Made by a program: the position numbers and the translations under genes. A stretch of 64,000 nucleotides of DNA from Pyrinomonadaceae bacterium (GTDB lineage Bacteria; Acidobacteriota; Blastocatellia; Pyrinomonadales; Pyrinomonadaceae): the NCBI GenBank assembly GCA_019694395.1, contig JAIBCC010000010.1, positions 62,001 through 126,000 on the forward strand, written 5' to 3'. The stretch's first letter is position 1; each line of letters opens with the position of its first letter. Under the pieces are notes generated by a model that saw only the letters and a program-made list of their open reading frames with translations, was not told the DNA's origin and did not search any database. Of the stretch, positions 1 to 9,154 are shown piece by piece.

Positions 1-763
1 GGTTAAAGACGAAATTACTTTCACAGATGAAAGTGCTGATGCGGATGAAGACGATTTGAGCGTTTTAAAAGAGTCTGCACCACAAATCGAGGCGCGAACC
101 CGAATTATCACGATTTTAGAAACTGCTTTGCGGATGCTGCATCCGTTTATGCCCTATTTGACCGAAGAACTTTGGTTCAAATTGCCAAATGTTTCCAATG
201 CTTTGCATCACGAATCTTACAAATCCGCCGAAGCTACGATTATGCTGACGAACTTTCCAAACGGAGATGCGTCCGCGATTGACGAAAAAGCCGAATCGGA
301 AATGCAAAGCGTGATTGAATTGATTTCCAAAGTTCGCAATATCCGCGCCGAAATGCAAATCAAACCATCTGACCGGATTGCGATTCATGTTGCTTGCGAT
401 AGAAATTTTCAACGAATTTTTACGGAAAATAAAGCTCAGATCTTGAAACTCGCGCGAGCCGATAAACTTAACTTGTCAAATAGTTTAGATGTTCCGAAAG
501 CCTCCGCCAAAGCCGTTATCACAGGCGGGGCGGAAATCGCCATTCCGTTGGAAGGTTTGATTGATTTTGAACAGGAACGAAATCGTTTGCAAAATCAAAT
601 CAACAAACTTGATACCGAACTGCAACGCCTCAACGGACAGCTCGGCAACGCCAATTTTGTGGAACGCGCTCCTGCCGAAAAGGTTCAGGAAATCCGTGAT
701 AGAGTTGCCGAAATCGAAACGCAAATCAAGGCTTTGAAGTTGAATTTAGAGGCTTTGGGGTAA
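1..763 (+). CDS. valS: Valyl-tRNA synthetase, C-terminal part (5' end outside window)
   Basis: The reading frame is open from base 2 onward, so this is the 3' end of a longer gene. Valyl-tRNA synthetase charges tRNA-Val in the cytoplasm. The visible part has the class Ia anticodon-binding helix bundle, with the family-typical LRMLHPFMPYLTEELW segment. A C-terminal coiled-coil arm of about 65 residues follows, beginning FEQERNRLQNQINKL and containing the NFVERAPAEKV motif. A run of acidic residues (DESADADEDD) precedes the anticodon-binding part. The TTG at 56 is internal and is not the start. The next gene begins 1 bp after the stop. Confidence 0.93.
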   Translation, partial: VKDEITFTDESADADEDDLSVLKESAPQIEARTRIITILETALRMLHPFMPYLTEELWFKLPNVSNALHHESYKSAEATIMLTNFPNGDASAIDEKAESEMQSVIELISKVRNIRAEMQIKPSDRIAIHVACDRNFQRIFTENKAQILKLARADKLNLSNSLDVPKASAKAVITGGAEIAIPLEGLIDFEQERNRLQNQINKLDTELQRLNGQLGNANFVERAPAEKVQEIRDRVAEIETQIKALKLNLEALG

Positions 764-764
764 T

Positions 765-1415
765 ATGAAAAAATTATTTTTACTACTTATCTTTTCCTTA
801 ACAATATCAACAAGCATTTTTGGTCAATTAAAAGCATTAGCCGAAAAAGACTATGAGTTGGCACAAGATAACGCTCACTCAAAGATGGATAAAATTGCGA
901 GAAGAGTGGTAACCATGACCAATAAATACAAAAATGGCGTTTTAGACAGCACCGAATCACTAATTCAAGAATATCTACCGCCTAATAAAGAAAAATGGGA
1001 GTCTTTCACCAAAAAAGATGGGGTTATCACAGAAAAACTACAACTTTATTACATAGGAGATTTTGAATATCGAAAAGAAGGCGATGGAATTTGGCAAAAA
1101 AGAAACCTGAAAGGGAACGGTTCTGGTGAAGGGGATATAATTTCAGGTAAGGAAGTAAAAAACTTGAAGCAATATTTAGTTTTTGATACTAAACTTGACG
1201 AAAAAAACGTAAGTCTTTACTTATTTTATCGAGTGTATGATTTAGGAAAGACTCTAAATTTTTATTTTAATCGCAAATGGCTTGACTCTAGTGGATTAAT
1301 TCTTAAGGAAGAGACCAAAGAAAGCGATATTTTTCCTGAGAATGTAACTTTGATGGAAAGTGTCAATTACGAATACAATCCGAAAGACTTAAAGATCGAA
1401 GCCCCAATAAAATAA
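765..1415 (+). CDS. Hypothetical exported protein
   Basis: A 216-residue protein of no family I recognise. Residues 1-20 form a clear signal peptide (Lys-Lys, then a Leu/Phe/Ile-rich core ending in SIFG-Q), so it is probably periplasmic or outer-surface. The rest is polar and Lys/Glu-rich, with alternating aromatic residues that suggest a mostly beta fold. The ATG lies 1 bp after the valS stop. Its codon use is more AT-rich than valS, which fits a lineage-specific accessory gene. Confidence 0.7.
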   Translation: MKKLFLLLIFSLTISTSIFGQLKALAEKDYELAQDNAHSKMDKIARRVVTMTNKYKNGVLDSTESLIQEYLPPNKEKWESFTKKDGVITEKLQLYYIGDFEYRKEGDGIWQKRNLKGNGSGEGDIISGKEVKNLKQYLVFDTKLDEKNVSLYLFYRVYDLGKTLNFYFNRKWLDSSGLILKEETKESDIFPENVTLMESVNYEYNPKDLKIEAPIK

Positions 1416-1432
1416 CCTCAATTTGAAAAAAC

Positions 1433-2554
1433 TTGGAGAGTTTTAGACACTTGGAAGATTCACAGACCAATAAAAAAACAATTAAACTCTGCGCTTTGAT
1501 GCTCTATCCGCACGACCGTGTGCCGGGGCAACGTTATCGTATCGAGCAATGGGAAAAATATCTCAACCAGGAGGGAATTGAGATTGATTATTTTTCCTTT
1601 GCCGATGAAAAACTGCTCAAAACGATGCCGAAAAATGGTCAAATCTTTGCCAAAATCAGCACTTTGAGCAAAGCCTTTTTACGACGTTTCGCGCAGCTTT
1701 CCGCTTTGAAAAAATACGACGCAATTTTTATTTACCGGGCGGCGGCAATGGTCGGACCGGCTTTAATTGAACGGATTATTAAGCTTATCGGCAAACCCAT
1801 CATCTTTGATTTTGACGATGCGATTTTTTTGACGCACACACACGAAGCGAATAAACTTTTCGGCTGGGCTAAATTTGCCAAAAAGACCGATGTCATTTGC
1901 CGTTTAAGCAATGCCATTACGGTTGGCAATGAATGGTTGGCGGATTATGCGCGAAAACATAATAAAAATGTGACGGTGATTCCTTCGAGCGTTGATACCG
2001 ATTTTTATCTGCCGAAAGACGCAAAATCAAACAAAAAAGTTGTTGTCGGTTGGACAGGCAGCTCGACTTCGCAAACGCATTTGGAAATGTTTGTGCCGCT
2101 TTTGCGAGAAATTTCCGAAAAATTACCAATCGAAATTCACGTTCATTCCGACCGCGAACCGGATTTGGATGATGTTCCATACGTTTGGCATAAATGGTCA
2201 GTTGATAATGAAGTGGAGATAATTTCAAATTTTGACATCGGAATTATGCCGATGCCGGACGATGAATGGTCGCAAGGTAAATGTTCGATGAAGGCTTTGC
2301 TTTATATGTCGCTCGGCGTTCCCACGGTTTGTTCCGATATTGGAATGAATCGGGAAGTCATCAACCAAGGCGAAAACGGCTTTTTGGCAAAGACCAACGA
2401 AGATTGGTTTAATGCAATTCAAACTTTAGTAAATGATGAAAATTTGCGGAAAAAGATGGGCAAAAAATCACGCCAAACCGTTGTAGAAAAATACTCAATG
2501 CGAAAATGTGCCAAACTTTTTGCCGATGTTGTGCTTAAAACCGTCAAAAATTAG
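1433..2554 (+). CDS. Glycosyltransferase, GT4-like (GT-B fold)
   Basis: Probably transfers a sugar from a nucleotide-sugar donor during surface polysaccharide assembly. The 373-residue protein has the C-terminal GT-B layout: a VVGWTGS phosphate-binding loop near residue 204, and near residues 278-310 a KCSMKALLYMSLGVPTV segment with a trailing Glu (NREVI), which matches the donor-binding EX7E region of family 4. The start is uncertain: TTG at 1433 or TTG at 1451. The first in-frame ATG, at 1499, would cut into conserved sequence (MLYPHDRVPGQRYR). It opens the polysaccharide cluster. Confidence 0.8.
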   Translation: MESFRHLEDSQTNKKTIKLCALMLYPHDRVPGQRYRIEQWEKYLNQEGIEIDYFSFADEKLLKTMPKNGQIFAKISTLSKAFLRRFAQLSALKKYDAIFIYRAAAMVGPALIERIIKLIGKPIIFDFDDAIFLTHTHEANKLFGWAKFAKKTDVICRLSNAITVGNEWLADYARKHNKNVTVIPSSVDTDFYLPKDAKSNKKVVVGWTGSSTSQTHLEMFVPLLREISEKLPIEIHVHSDREPDLDDVPYVWHKWSVDNEVEIISNFDIGIMPMPDDEWSQGKCSMKALLYMSLGVPTVCSDIGMNREVINQGENGFLAKTNEDWFNAIQTLVNDENLRKKMGKKSRQTVVEKYSMRKCAKLFADVVLKTVKN

Positions 2555-2589
2555 CAATTATTCAATTCGTTTTTCCAAAATAATTTCAA

Positions 2590-2595
2590 TATAAT
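2590..2595 (+). promoter_or_regulatory. Possible -10 box before the methyltransferase gene
   Basis: A perfect TATAAT lies 36 bp before the ATG at 2632, in the 77-bp gap after the first glycosyltransferase. No good -35 is visible at 16-18 bp spacing, so the call rests on the -10 alone. Confidence 0.35.
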
Positions 2596-2631
2596 AGAGC
2601 AAAACAAATTTGTTGGAGTAATCTAAAGTAA

Positions 2632-3408
2632 ATGAGTGACGAAATTCAGAAACAATTAGCGATTGATACTCATTCAGATCAGGCAGAACTTTTTGCCAAC
2701 CGCTACGAAGTAATCAATCAAAACCCCTATCAAAACAGTTTCGTTTACAGCCGCAAACGACTCAATGAATGGCTGGATAAATACATTCCCGCCGATGGCA
2801 AAGGTTTAAAAATGGCGGACATCGGCTGCGGAACGGGCTATCATTTGCGCCGTTATTATGACCGTGGTTTTGAAATTACCGGCGTTGACGGCTCCGAAGA
2901 AATGCTCAAACAGGCACGAATCGCTAATCCGGGCATCGAATTTATCCAAACCGATGTTGATACTGTTCCGCTTCCTTCGGAAACTTACGATTACACTTTG
3001 TGCATTGAAGTTTTGCGCTACTTGCCTGACATCTTGCCTTGTTTGAAAGAGATAAAAAGAGTCACCAAAAAGGGTGGAACGGCTCTGATCACGGCTGCTC
3101 CGACTTTTCAATCAACGCTTTATCCGATTGTTAATAAAATCGTAATGATGAAGAAAAAGAGCAATTTGACACAGTTAAAACAATATTTTCATACTGCCGG
3201 AGAATTGCGCGAAGCCAGCCAAAAAGCAGGCTTTACCGACATTGAAATTCACGGAGTTTACGGTGGAAATTCGATCTGGTTAGACAGACTATTACCTGTA
3301 GTTGTGCCGCCATTTTTGAAAGTTTGGGATCACGTTGATAATTTGACCGCTGACGCGCCGATTTTGAAGAACTTTTCAAATATGTTTTTAATCGTTGCCA
3401 AATACTAA
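2632..3408 (+). CDS. Class I SAM-dependent methyltransferase
   Basis: A 258-residue methyltransferase with the UbiE/Methyltransf_11 type fold. Motif I is MADIGCGTGYHL at about residues 60-71. The acidic residue after strand 2 lies in GVDGSEEML, and motif II/III appears as DYTLCIEVLRYLPDI. In this cluster it most likely methylates a sugar or a lipid-linked glycan precursor; the sequence does not show the substrate. The stop codon overlaps the next start as TAATG, which indicates translational coupling with the deacetylase. Confidence 0.85.
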   Translation: MSDEIQKQLAIDTHSDQAELFANRYEVINQNPYQNSFVYSRKRLNEWLDKYIPADGKGLKMADIGCGTGYHLRRYYDRGFEITGVDGSEEMLKQARIANPGIEFIQTDVDTVPLPSETYDYTLCIEVLRYLPDILPCLKEIKRVTKKGGTALITAAPTFQSTLYPIVNKIVMMKKKSNLTQLKQYFHTAGELREASQKAGFTDIEIHGVYGGNSIWLDRLLPVVVPPFLKVWDHVDNLTADAPILKNFSNMFLIVAKY

Positions 3409-4403
3409 TGCGAAAGAACGGTGCAATAAAATTTGAAAAGGGCATTTTTGTTCTCAGTCTTGATTTTGAATTGATTTGGGGAACAGCCGATTTAGGAATT
3501 GAACATTTCCGAAAGGCTTGCGTGATTGAGCGTCAGGTCGTAATAGATCGTCTTTTGCAATTGTTTGAAAAATTTGAGATTTCGGCAACTTGGGCAATTC
3601 TTGGACATCTTTTTTTGGATAAATGCGAATCAAAAAACGGACAAAAACATCCAGAAATTGTGCGCCCGAATTTTTCCTGGACAAAAGAAGATTGGTTCGC
3701 CCACGATCCGTGCGGAGTCGAAAACGAAAATTCGATCCATTTGGGAAAAAGTCTGGTTGAGAAAATCCGAAATTGCCGTGTTCCGCAGGAAATCGGTTCG
3801 CATTCGTTTTCACATATTGTTTTTGGGGACGAAGGCTGTTCGCGCGAAACTGCCGAAGCCGAAATTGTTGAAAGCATTAGAGTTGCAGAGGAACAGGGAA
3901 TTAAATTGAAATCCTTTGTTTTTCCGCGAAACGAAATCGGTTATTTGGATATTTTGAAAAAATACGGATTCCGTTCCTATCGCGGAGTCGAACCGAATTG
4001 GTATGAAGACCGGAAAGTTTCGGAAAAAGTCCGGCGCGGTTTTCGGCTTTTTGATGTTTTGAGAGCCGCTGCTCCGCCAACTGTTTTGCCGGAAAAAGAC
4101 GAAACGGGAATGTGGAATATCGCCGGTTCTGCTATGTATTTTCCGATGCACGGTTTCCGCCGACATATTCCCGTCAGCACCAGAGTTAAACGAACGATCA
4201 AAGGAATCAACGCTGCTGCTGCCAAAAAAGAGATTTTTCATTTTTGGTTTCATCCGACCAATATGGTAGATGAGATGGAAAAAATGTTTGATGGATTACA
4301 GCAAATTTTAGAATATGTTGCAAAAATGAGAAATGAGGGGAAACTGGAAGTTTTAACCATGGAAGAGGTCGCAGAATCCTTAAATAATTCTTCTCAAAAT
4401 TAA
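3408..4403 (+). CDS. Polysaccharide deacetylase family protein
   Basis: A 331-residue NodB-like carbohydrate esterase (CE4) that would remove acetyl groups from N-acetylated sugars. The first strand reads FVLSLDFELIWGT, giving the catalytic/metal Asp. GSHSFSH supplies the two metal-binding His residues in HxxxH spacing, and the later KSFVFPRNEIGY matches motif 3. There is no signal peptide, so it acts in the cytoplasm or on the inner face of the membrane. It overlaps the preceding methyltransferase by one base. It differs clearly from the second deacetylase at 9155. Confidence 0.85.
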   Translation: MRKNGAIKFEKGIFVLSLDFELIWGTADLGIEHFRKACVIERQVVIDRLLQLFEKFEISATWAILGHLFLDKCESKNGQKHPEIVRPNFSWTKEDWFAHDPCGVENENSIHLGKSLVEKIRNCRVPQEIGSHSFSHIVFGDEGCSRETAEAEIVESIRVAEEQGIKLKSFVFPRNEIGYLDILKKYGFRSYRGVEPNWYEDRKVSEKVRRGFRLFDVLRAAAPPTVLPEKDETGMWNIAGSAMYFPMHGFRRHIPVSTRVKRTIKGINAAAAKKEIFHFWFHPTNMVDEMEKMFDGLQQILEYVAKMRNEGKLEVLTMEEVAESLNNSSQN

Positions 4404-4468
4404 AAATACTAAAAATCGTTTCCACTTCCTTGCCAAAATCTGCGATAATCGCTGGAGATTATTGATTT

Positions 4469-5800
4469 ATGAATAAAGGACTTGTCTTTCTTGCATTTAT
4501 GTCGGTGTTGCTGATCGGGGTTTTATTCTTTCCGATTGGCGCGGCAGCAATTATTTGGGGCGGAATTCTGGCGATAATGATCGTCTGGATTTTAAGAGTT
4601 CGAGCTAGATCTCCGGAAGCTGCAAACTTTCTAACTAATGCCTTTATTGCTGCACTATTAGTCAGAGTATTTCTGGCGATATTGATTTACGGCGGAGACC
4701 TGCAGGAAAAATTCGGTCCTGATGCTTTAACTTACGATGCGTGGGGGAAGGTGGTTTCCGATTATTGGTGGGGAATGGGAGCTAATCCCGGGGTTGATCT
4801 GTATCGAAGCGGTTGGGGGATGCCTTATATTGTCGCTGTTACATATTTTTTTATTGGTCAGAATCCTTTGGCTCTTCAAATGATTAATTGTGTTTTGGGG
4901 GCTGCCACAATGGTGATGGCATATTTTACCTCCAAAGAAATTTTTAATAACACAAGAGTTGCTCAATATACAGCTATTTCGGTTGGTTTTTTTCCGGCGA
5001 TGGTCATTTGGACTTCACAGCTTTTAAAAGAAGGTTTCATTATTTTCTTTTTGGTATTGGCATTATATTCAGCTATCAACCTACAAAAGAAATTTAGTTA
5101 TAATTGGGTAATCTACCTGTTAATCTCTCTTTTATTTTTGTCAGGATTAAGATTTTATGTGTTTTTTATGGTCGTCATTGCCATCTTTGGCGGCTTTGTC
5201 CTAAGTGTTCAGGCATCGGTTCAAGGTCTTGCCAGCCGTTTTATTGCCTGTGTTTTAGTTGCCGTTGTTTTAGCATATCTTGGAATTTGGCGGATGTCAG
5301 CCGATCAACTTGATAAGTTCGGAAGTTTGGAAAGAATTCAAATATCGCGGGATTGGGCGGCGAGAGCCGGTAAGTCGGGACTTGACAAGGATGTGGATGT
5401 TTCAACCTCAGACGGCGCGATTTCGGCTTTGCCGATCGGGTTTTTAACTTTGATGTTAGCTCCTTTTCCCTGGCAGGTATCAAGCCTTTCACAAGGATTA
5501 ACTATGCCAGAGATGATTATTTGGTGGCTATCTATTCCTTTTATGATTATTGGACTCGTTTTTACAATCAAAACCCGATTTAGAGAAACGATAGGAATCC
5601 TCTTTTTTGTTTTAATCCTTTCGATTACCTATTCTCTTTATCAGGGTAATCTTGGGACTCTTTATCGGCAAAGAGCCCAGATCCAGGTGTTTCTCTTACT
5701 TTTTACTGCTGCCGGAGTTGCTTTGGTGGTAGAAAAACGAGAAAATACAAAACTTATTTTGAAAGCACAAAGAATGTCTCGAAGATTACCGGTCAGATAA
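4469..5800 (+). CDS. Polytopic membrane protein, possible GT-C glycosyltransferase
   Basis: A 443-residue inner-membrane protein with about 10-12 hydrophobic segments. The DALTYDAWGKVV stretch after the second or third segment resembles the acidic first loop of ArnT/PMT-type GT-C enzymes, which use polyprenyl-phosphate sugars. A charged extracytoplasmic loop (around residues 275-315) lies between later helices. A flippase or polymerase role is an alternative. Its TAA is immediately followed by the asnB ATG, without a gap, so the two are cotranscribed. Confidence 0.6.
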   Translation: MNKGLVFLAFMSVLLIGVLFFPIGAAAIIWGGILAIMIVWILRVRARSPEAANFLTNAFIAALLVRVFLAILIYGGDLQEKFGPDALTYDAWGKVVSDYWWGMGANPGVDLYRSGWGMPYIVAVTYFFIGQNPLALQMINCVLGAATMVMAYFTSKEIFNNTRVAQYTAISVGFFPAMVIWTSQLLKEGFIIFFLVLALYSAINLQKKFSYNWVIYLLISLLFLSGLRFYVFFMVVIAIFGGFVLSVQASVQGLASRFIACVLVAVVLAYLGIWRMSADQLDKFGSLERIQISRDWAARAGKSGLDKDVDVSTSDGAISALPIGFLTLMLAPFPWQVSSLSQGLTMPEMIIWWLSIPFMIIGLVFTIKTRFRETIGILFFVLILSITYSLYQGNLGTLYRQRAQIQVFLLLFTAAGVALVVEKRENTKLILKAQRMSRRLPVR

Positions 5801-7684
5801 ATGTGTGGAATTGTTGGTATAGTTTATCAAGGCTCACACGCGGTTGAGCGTGAAATACTTGAAGGGATGAATTCTGCGATTTTGCATCGCGGACCCGATG
5901 AAGACGGATTTTTCCTTAAAGAAAATGTAGGGCTGGGAATGCGCCGCCTTGCCATTATTGATCTGGCAAGCGGTCAACAGCCGATTTTTAATCACGACAA
6001 ATCAAAAGTCATTGTTTTTAATGGGGAAATTTATAACTTTCAGGAACTCAGAGCTGATTTAGAATCTCGCGGACACCAATTCAAAACCAATTCGGATACT
6101 GAAGCCATTATTCACCTTTACGATGAATTTGGAGTTGATTGCGTTCAGCACTTGCGCGGAATGTTTGCCTTTGCAATTTGGGATGAGCGTGAAAAATCCT
6201 TATTTCTCGCTCGTGATCGGGTTGGCAAAAAGCCCATTCTTTATTCGCATCAAACCAATGGGAATTTGATTTTCGGCTCTGAATTTAATGCTCTTTTGCA
6301 GCATCCGAGCGTATCGCGTGAAGTGGATTTTTCTGCCATTGACAGCTATTTAACTTATCTTTGCGTTCCTGCTCCGCAAACTGCCTTTAAACAAATACGC
6401 AAACTTGAACCAGCGCACTGGCTTTTGTGGAAAAACGGAGAAATAAAAACTCAACGATATTGGCAGCCTGATTTTTCCAAAAAGATAAAGATTTCAGAAG
6501 AAGAGGCTATTGAAGAAACCACCAGAATTTTGCGGGAATCTGTTAAATTACGGATGATTTCCGAGGTTCCGTTAGGTGCGTTTTTGAGTGGGGGCGTTGA
6601 TTCTTCGGCAGTTGTAGCATTGATGGCTGAGACAAGCTCGCAACCGGTCAAAACTTTTTCTATCGGATTTGAAGAAGAAGATTTTAGTGAATTGAAGTAT
6701 GCCAAAACCGTTGCCAATCACGTTGGAGCCGAATACAACGAATTTATCGTTCGCCCAAATGCTTTGGAAGTTTTACCGACTTTGGTCGAACATTACGGCG
6801 AACCTTACGCGGATTCTTCGGCGATTCCGACCTATTACGTTTCTAAAGAAACCCGAAAATATGTGACGGTCGCGCTTAACGGAGACGGCGGCGATGAAAG
6901 TTTTGCCGGATATGAGCGTTATGTAGCGATGAATTTGGCAGAAAAATATCGGAAAATTCCGAAAGTATTACGCAAAGGTTTGATTGAAACAAGTGTCGGA
7001 CTTTTGCCGAATCCGAAACAATTCCGCAGCCGCGTCAAGAGTTTGAAACGATTTGTCGAATCAGGTTCGCTTGATAACGTCGAGCGTTATTTGGGATGGA
7101 TGAGTGCGATTTCGCCTAGTTTGAAAACGGAATTGGTTTCAAATCAGTTTAAGAGCCATTTGAACGGAACTAAACCGATTGATGTTTTACAAAAATGGTT
7201 CGATAAAACCGAAAATCTGAACATTATTGACGCAACAATGTTGACCGACCAGATGACCTATTTACCTAATGATTTATTGGTCAAGGTTGATATTGCTTCG
7301 ATGGCAAATTCCTTAGAGGCTCGTTCGCCATTACTCGATCATCATATTATCGAATTTGCCGCGAGTTTACCCCAACATTTGAAAGTTAGCGGAAAAGAAA
7401 CCAAATATTTGCTCAAAAAAATAGCAGCGAAATTAGTGCCGAAAGAAGTAATTTACCGCCGTAAAATGGGTTTTGGTGTGCCGATTGGAAAATGGCTTCG
7501 CAACGAGATGAAGGATTTTGTAAAAGAAAACTTACTTTCGGAAAGATTTGCCAAACGCGGTTTATTCCAACAAAATAAAATAGCGGACATTATTCAACAG
7601 CACAACGAGCAGAAAAATGATTTTGGAACACAGATTTGGACTTTGTTGATGCTGGAATTGTGGTTTCAAAGATTTATTGATTAA
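5801..7684 (+). CDS. asnB: Asparagine synthase (glutamine-hydrolysing) family amidotransferase
   Basis: A 627-residue two-domain enzyme. Cys2 of MCGIVGI is the N-terminal nucleophile of the class II glutaminase. The HRGPDEDG, NGEIYNF and SDTE motifs complete that domain. The synthetase domain has the ATP-pyrophosphatase loop LSGGVDSS near residue 263 and a conserved NGDGGDE later. In polysaccharide clusters such proteins often amidate or modify sugar carboxylates rather than make free asparagine. Exosortase-linked loci carry a relative, so that role is equally possible here. It sits 4 bp upstream of rfbA. Confidence 0.9.
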   Translation: MCGIVGIVYQGSHAVEREILEGMNSAILHRGPDEDGFFLKENVGLGMRRLAIIDLASGQQPIFNHDKSKVIVFNGEIYNFQELRADLESRGHQFKTNSDTEAIIHLYDEFGVDCVQHLRGMFAFAIWDEREKSLFLARDRVGKKPILYSHQTNGNLIFGSEFNALLQHPSVSREVDFSAIDSYLTYLCVPAPQTAFKQIRKLEPAHWLLWKNGEIKTQRYWQPDFSKKIKISEEEAIEETTRILRESVKLRMISEVPLGAFLSGGVDSSAVVALMAETSSQPVKTFSIGFEEEDFSELKYAKTVANHVGAEYNEFIVRPNALEVLPTLVEHYGEPYADSSAIPTYYVSKETRKYVTVALNGDGGDESFAGYERYVAMNLAEKYRKIPKVLRKGLIETSVGLLPNPKQFRSRVKSLKRFVESGSLDNVERYLGWMSAISPSLKTELVSNQFKSHLNGTKPIDVLQKWFDKTENLNIIDATMLTDQMTYLPNDLLVKVDIASMANSLEARSPLLDHHIIEFAASLPQHLKVSGKETKYLLKKIAAKLVPKEVIYRRKMGFGVPIGKWLRNEMKDFVKENLLSERFAKRGLFQQNKIADIIQQHNEQKNDFGTQIWTLLMLELWFQRFID

Positions 7685-7688
7685 AGAT

Positions 7689-8441
7689 ATGAAAGGCATA
7701 GTATTAGCGGGCGGATTAGGCTCAAGGCTTTTTCCTCTAACCAAAATAACCAACAAACACTTACTTCCGGTTTATGACAAACCAATGATTTATTACCCGA
7801 TTCAGGCGTTAATTAATGCCGGAATTGACGATATTATGATCGTTACCGGCGGCAATTACGCGGGACACTTTTTGCAATTGCTCGGAAACGGCAAAGAATT
7901 CGGCTTAAAACAGTTGAATTATGCGTATCAGGAAGGCGAAGGCGGAATTGCCGATGCGCTTTCGATTGTTGAGCATTTTGCCGACGATGAACCGATTTGT
8001 GTGGTTTTGGGCGATAACATCATCGAAAATAATATTAAACAAGCCAAAGAAGATTACGAAAAACAAGGTAAGGGCGCAAAAATTTTGCTCAAAAAAGTTC
8101 ACGATCCGCAGCGTTTTGGTGTGCCTGAATTGGATGGCGATAAGGTTTTGAATATTGAAGAAAAACCCAAAAATCCGAAATCCGATTTTGCAGTTATCGG
8201 TATTTATTTTTTTGACAATACGGTTTTTGATGTCATTAAAACGCTCAAACCATCTGATCGCGGCGAGCTTGAAATTACCGATGTTAATAATCATTACATC
8301 AATCGCGGCGAAATGACCTGGAACGAATTGGACGGCTGGTGGACTGATGCCGGAACTTTTGACAGTTTACTTCGTGCTTCAAATTTAATTGCTGAATCGG
8401 GGGCAAACAAAATGGGGGAAGTCAAAAGTGCAAACAAGTAA
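7689..8441 (+). CDS. rfbA: Glucose-1-phosphate thymidylyltransferase
   Basis: A 250-residue nucleotidyltransferase forming dTDP-glucose from dTTP and glucose-1-phosphate. The N-terminus MKGIVLAGGLGSRL is the nucleotide-binding signature, followed by TNKHLLPVYDKPMIYYP. GVPE, EEKP and the WWTDAGTFDSLL segment are typical of the RfbA/RmlA family. It is shorter than the usual ~290 residues, as in the short-form group. ATG 7689 is chosen because the family starts exactly here; an upstream in-frame TTG would overlap asnB. No rfbB or rfbD is present in the window. Confidence 0.9.
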   Translation: MKGIVLAGGLGSRLFPLTKITNKHLLPVYDKPMIYYPIQALINAGIDDIMIVTGGNYAGHFLQLLGNGKEFGLKQLNYAYQEGEGGIADALSIVEHFADDEPICVVLGDNIIENNIKQAKEDYEKQGKGAKILLKKVHDPQRFGVPELDGDKVLNIEEKPKNPKSDFAVIGIYFFDNTVFDVIKTLKPSDRGELEITDVNNHYINRGEMTWNELDGWWTDAGTFDSLLRASNLIAESGANKMGEVKSANK

Positions 8442-8928
8442 AGCCGAATCTGTTTTTACTAAAGGAAAAATTAAAGACGTAGTAGTTTATCCACTCAAGA
8501 AATTTGTGGACGAACGCGGTTGGTTAGCTGAATTGTTTCGTCACGATGAAATTACCGAAGAATTTTATCCGACAATGGCTTATATTTCGGTAACAGAGCC
8601 GTTGACGCAGCGTGGACCGCACGAACACGTTGAACAGGCTGATTTGTTTTGTTTTTTAGGTCCCGGCAATTTTAAAATGCGGATGTGGGATAATCGTGCT
8701 GATTCGCCGACCTATAACTACATAATGACCTTGTTTGTCGGTGCGGATAATCCGCAAGCCATTATTGTTCCAAAAGGCGTGGTTCACGCTTACAAAAACG
8801 TCAGCACGATTGAAAAAGGAATGGTTATTAACTGCCCGAACCAGCTTTATATGGGCGCAGGAAAAAAAGAGCCGATTGACGAAATCCGGCACGAAGATGA
8901 TCCGAATACGATCTATAGGATGGATTAA
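8428..8928 (+). CDS. rfbC: dTDP-4-dehydrorhamnose 3,5-epimerase family protein
   Basis: A 166-residue cupin-fold sugar epimerase of the RmlC family. The active-site His lies in QRGPHEHVEQ, and IIVPKGVVHAYKN is the typical downstream strand. GTG 8428 is preferred because a GGGGGAAG Shine-Dalgarno lies about 7 bases upstream; an upstream in-frame TTG (8389) would add a poorly conserved leader. The gene overlaps rfbA by 14 bases. Paired with rfbA it suggests a dTDP-deoxysugar. The matching 4,6-dehydratase and reductase must be elsewhere, and a ketoisomerase or related cupin role is possible. Confidence 0.8.
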   Translation: MQTSKAESVFTKGKIKDVVVYPLKKFVDERGWLAELFRHDEITEEFYPTMAYISVTEPLTQRGPHEHVEQADLFCFLGPGNFKMRMWDNRADSPTYNYIMTLFVGADNPQAIIVPKGVVHAYKNVSTIEKGMVINCPNQLYMGAGKKEPIDEIRHEDDPNTIYRMD

Positions 8929-9054
8929 ACTGCAAATTCTCACTAACTGACAAACTTGACTTTATTGTAAGGATTTTATTAGGATAGGTGTGTAACAGCA
9001 CAAAATAGGCGTTAGTTTGCTTGCAGAGTTCTTAATCGTTAAAATGTAGTAGTT

Positions 9055-9140
9055 CAGTAACCGATAACAGTGTTCCCGCACTACTGGCATCATTGCCGTT
9101 TTGTTGTAAAACAAAATCGCTTTTGAGCAATCGGTTACTG
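9055..9140. repeat. Inverted repeat in the 226-bp gap before the second deacetylase
   Basis: The gap 8929-9154 contains no gene. CAGTAACCGAT (9055-9065) is exactly repeated in inverse as ATCGGTTACTG (9130-9140). The interior holds a smaller hairpin (TTTTGTT/AACAAAA near 9097-9114). The outer repeat ends 14 bases before the ATG at 9155. It could be an operator, an RNA leader fold or a small mobile-element remnant. Confidence 0.5.
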
Positions 9141-9154
9141 TATTTGTGTAAATT

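Noticed and set aside
56-763. A separate gene starting at TTG 56
   Set aside because: The frame is open to the left edge and conserved valS sequence continues through it.
3454-4253. Overlapping minus-strand open frames of 114-147 residues across the first deacetylase gene
   Set aside because: They are antisense to a clear CE4 gene, have Phe/Asn/Ser-rich composition typical of antisense readings in AT-rich DNA, and no ribosome-binding sites or motifs.
7905-8294. A 129-residue minus-strand frame within rfbA
   Set aside because: Antisense of a conserved nucleotidyltransferase and rich in Phe/Ile/Asn, an antisense artefact.
8929-9154. Riboswitch or structured RNA leader before the second deacetylase
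   Set aside because: I looked for known riboswitch landmarks but recognised none; only simple inverted repeats are visible, so it is reported as a repeat.
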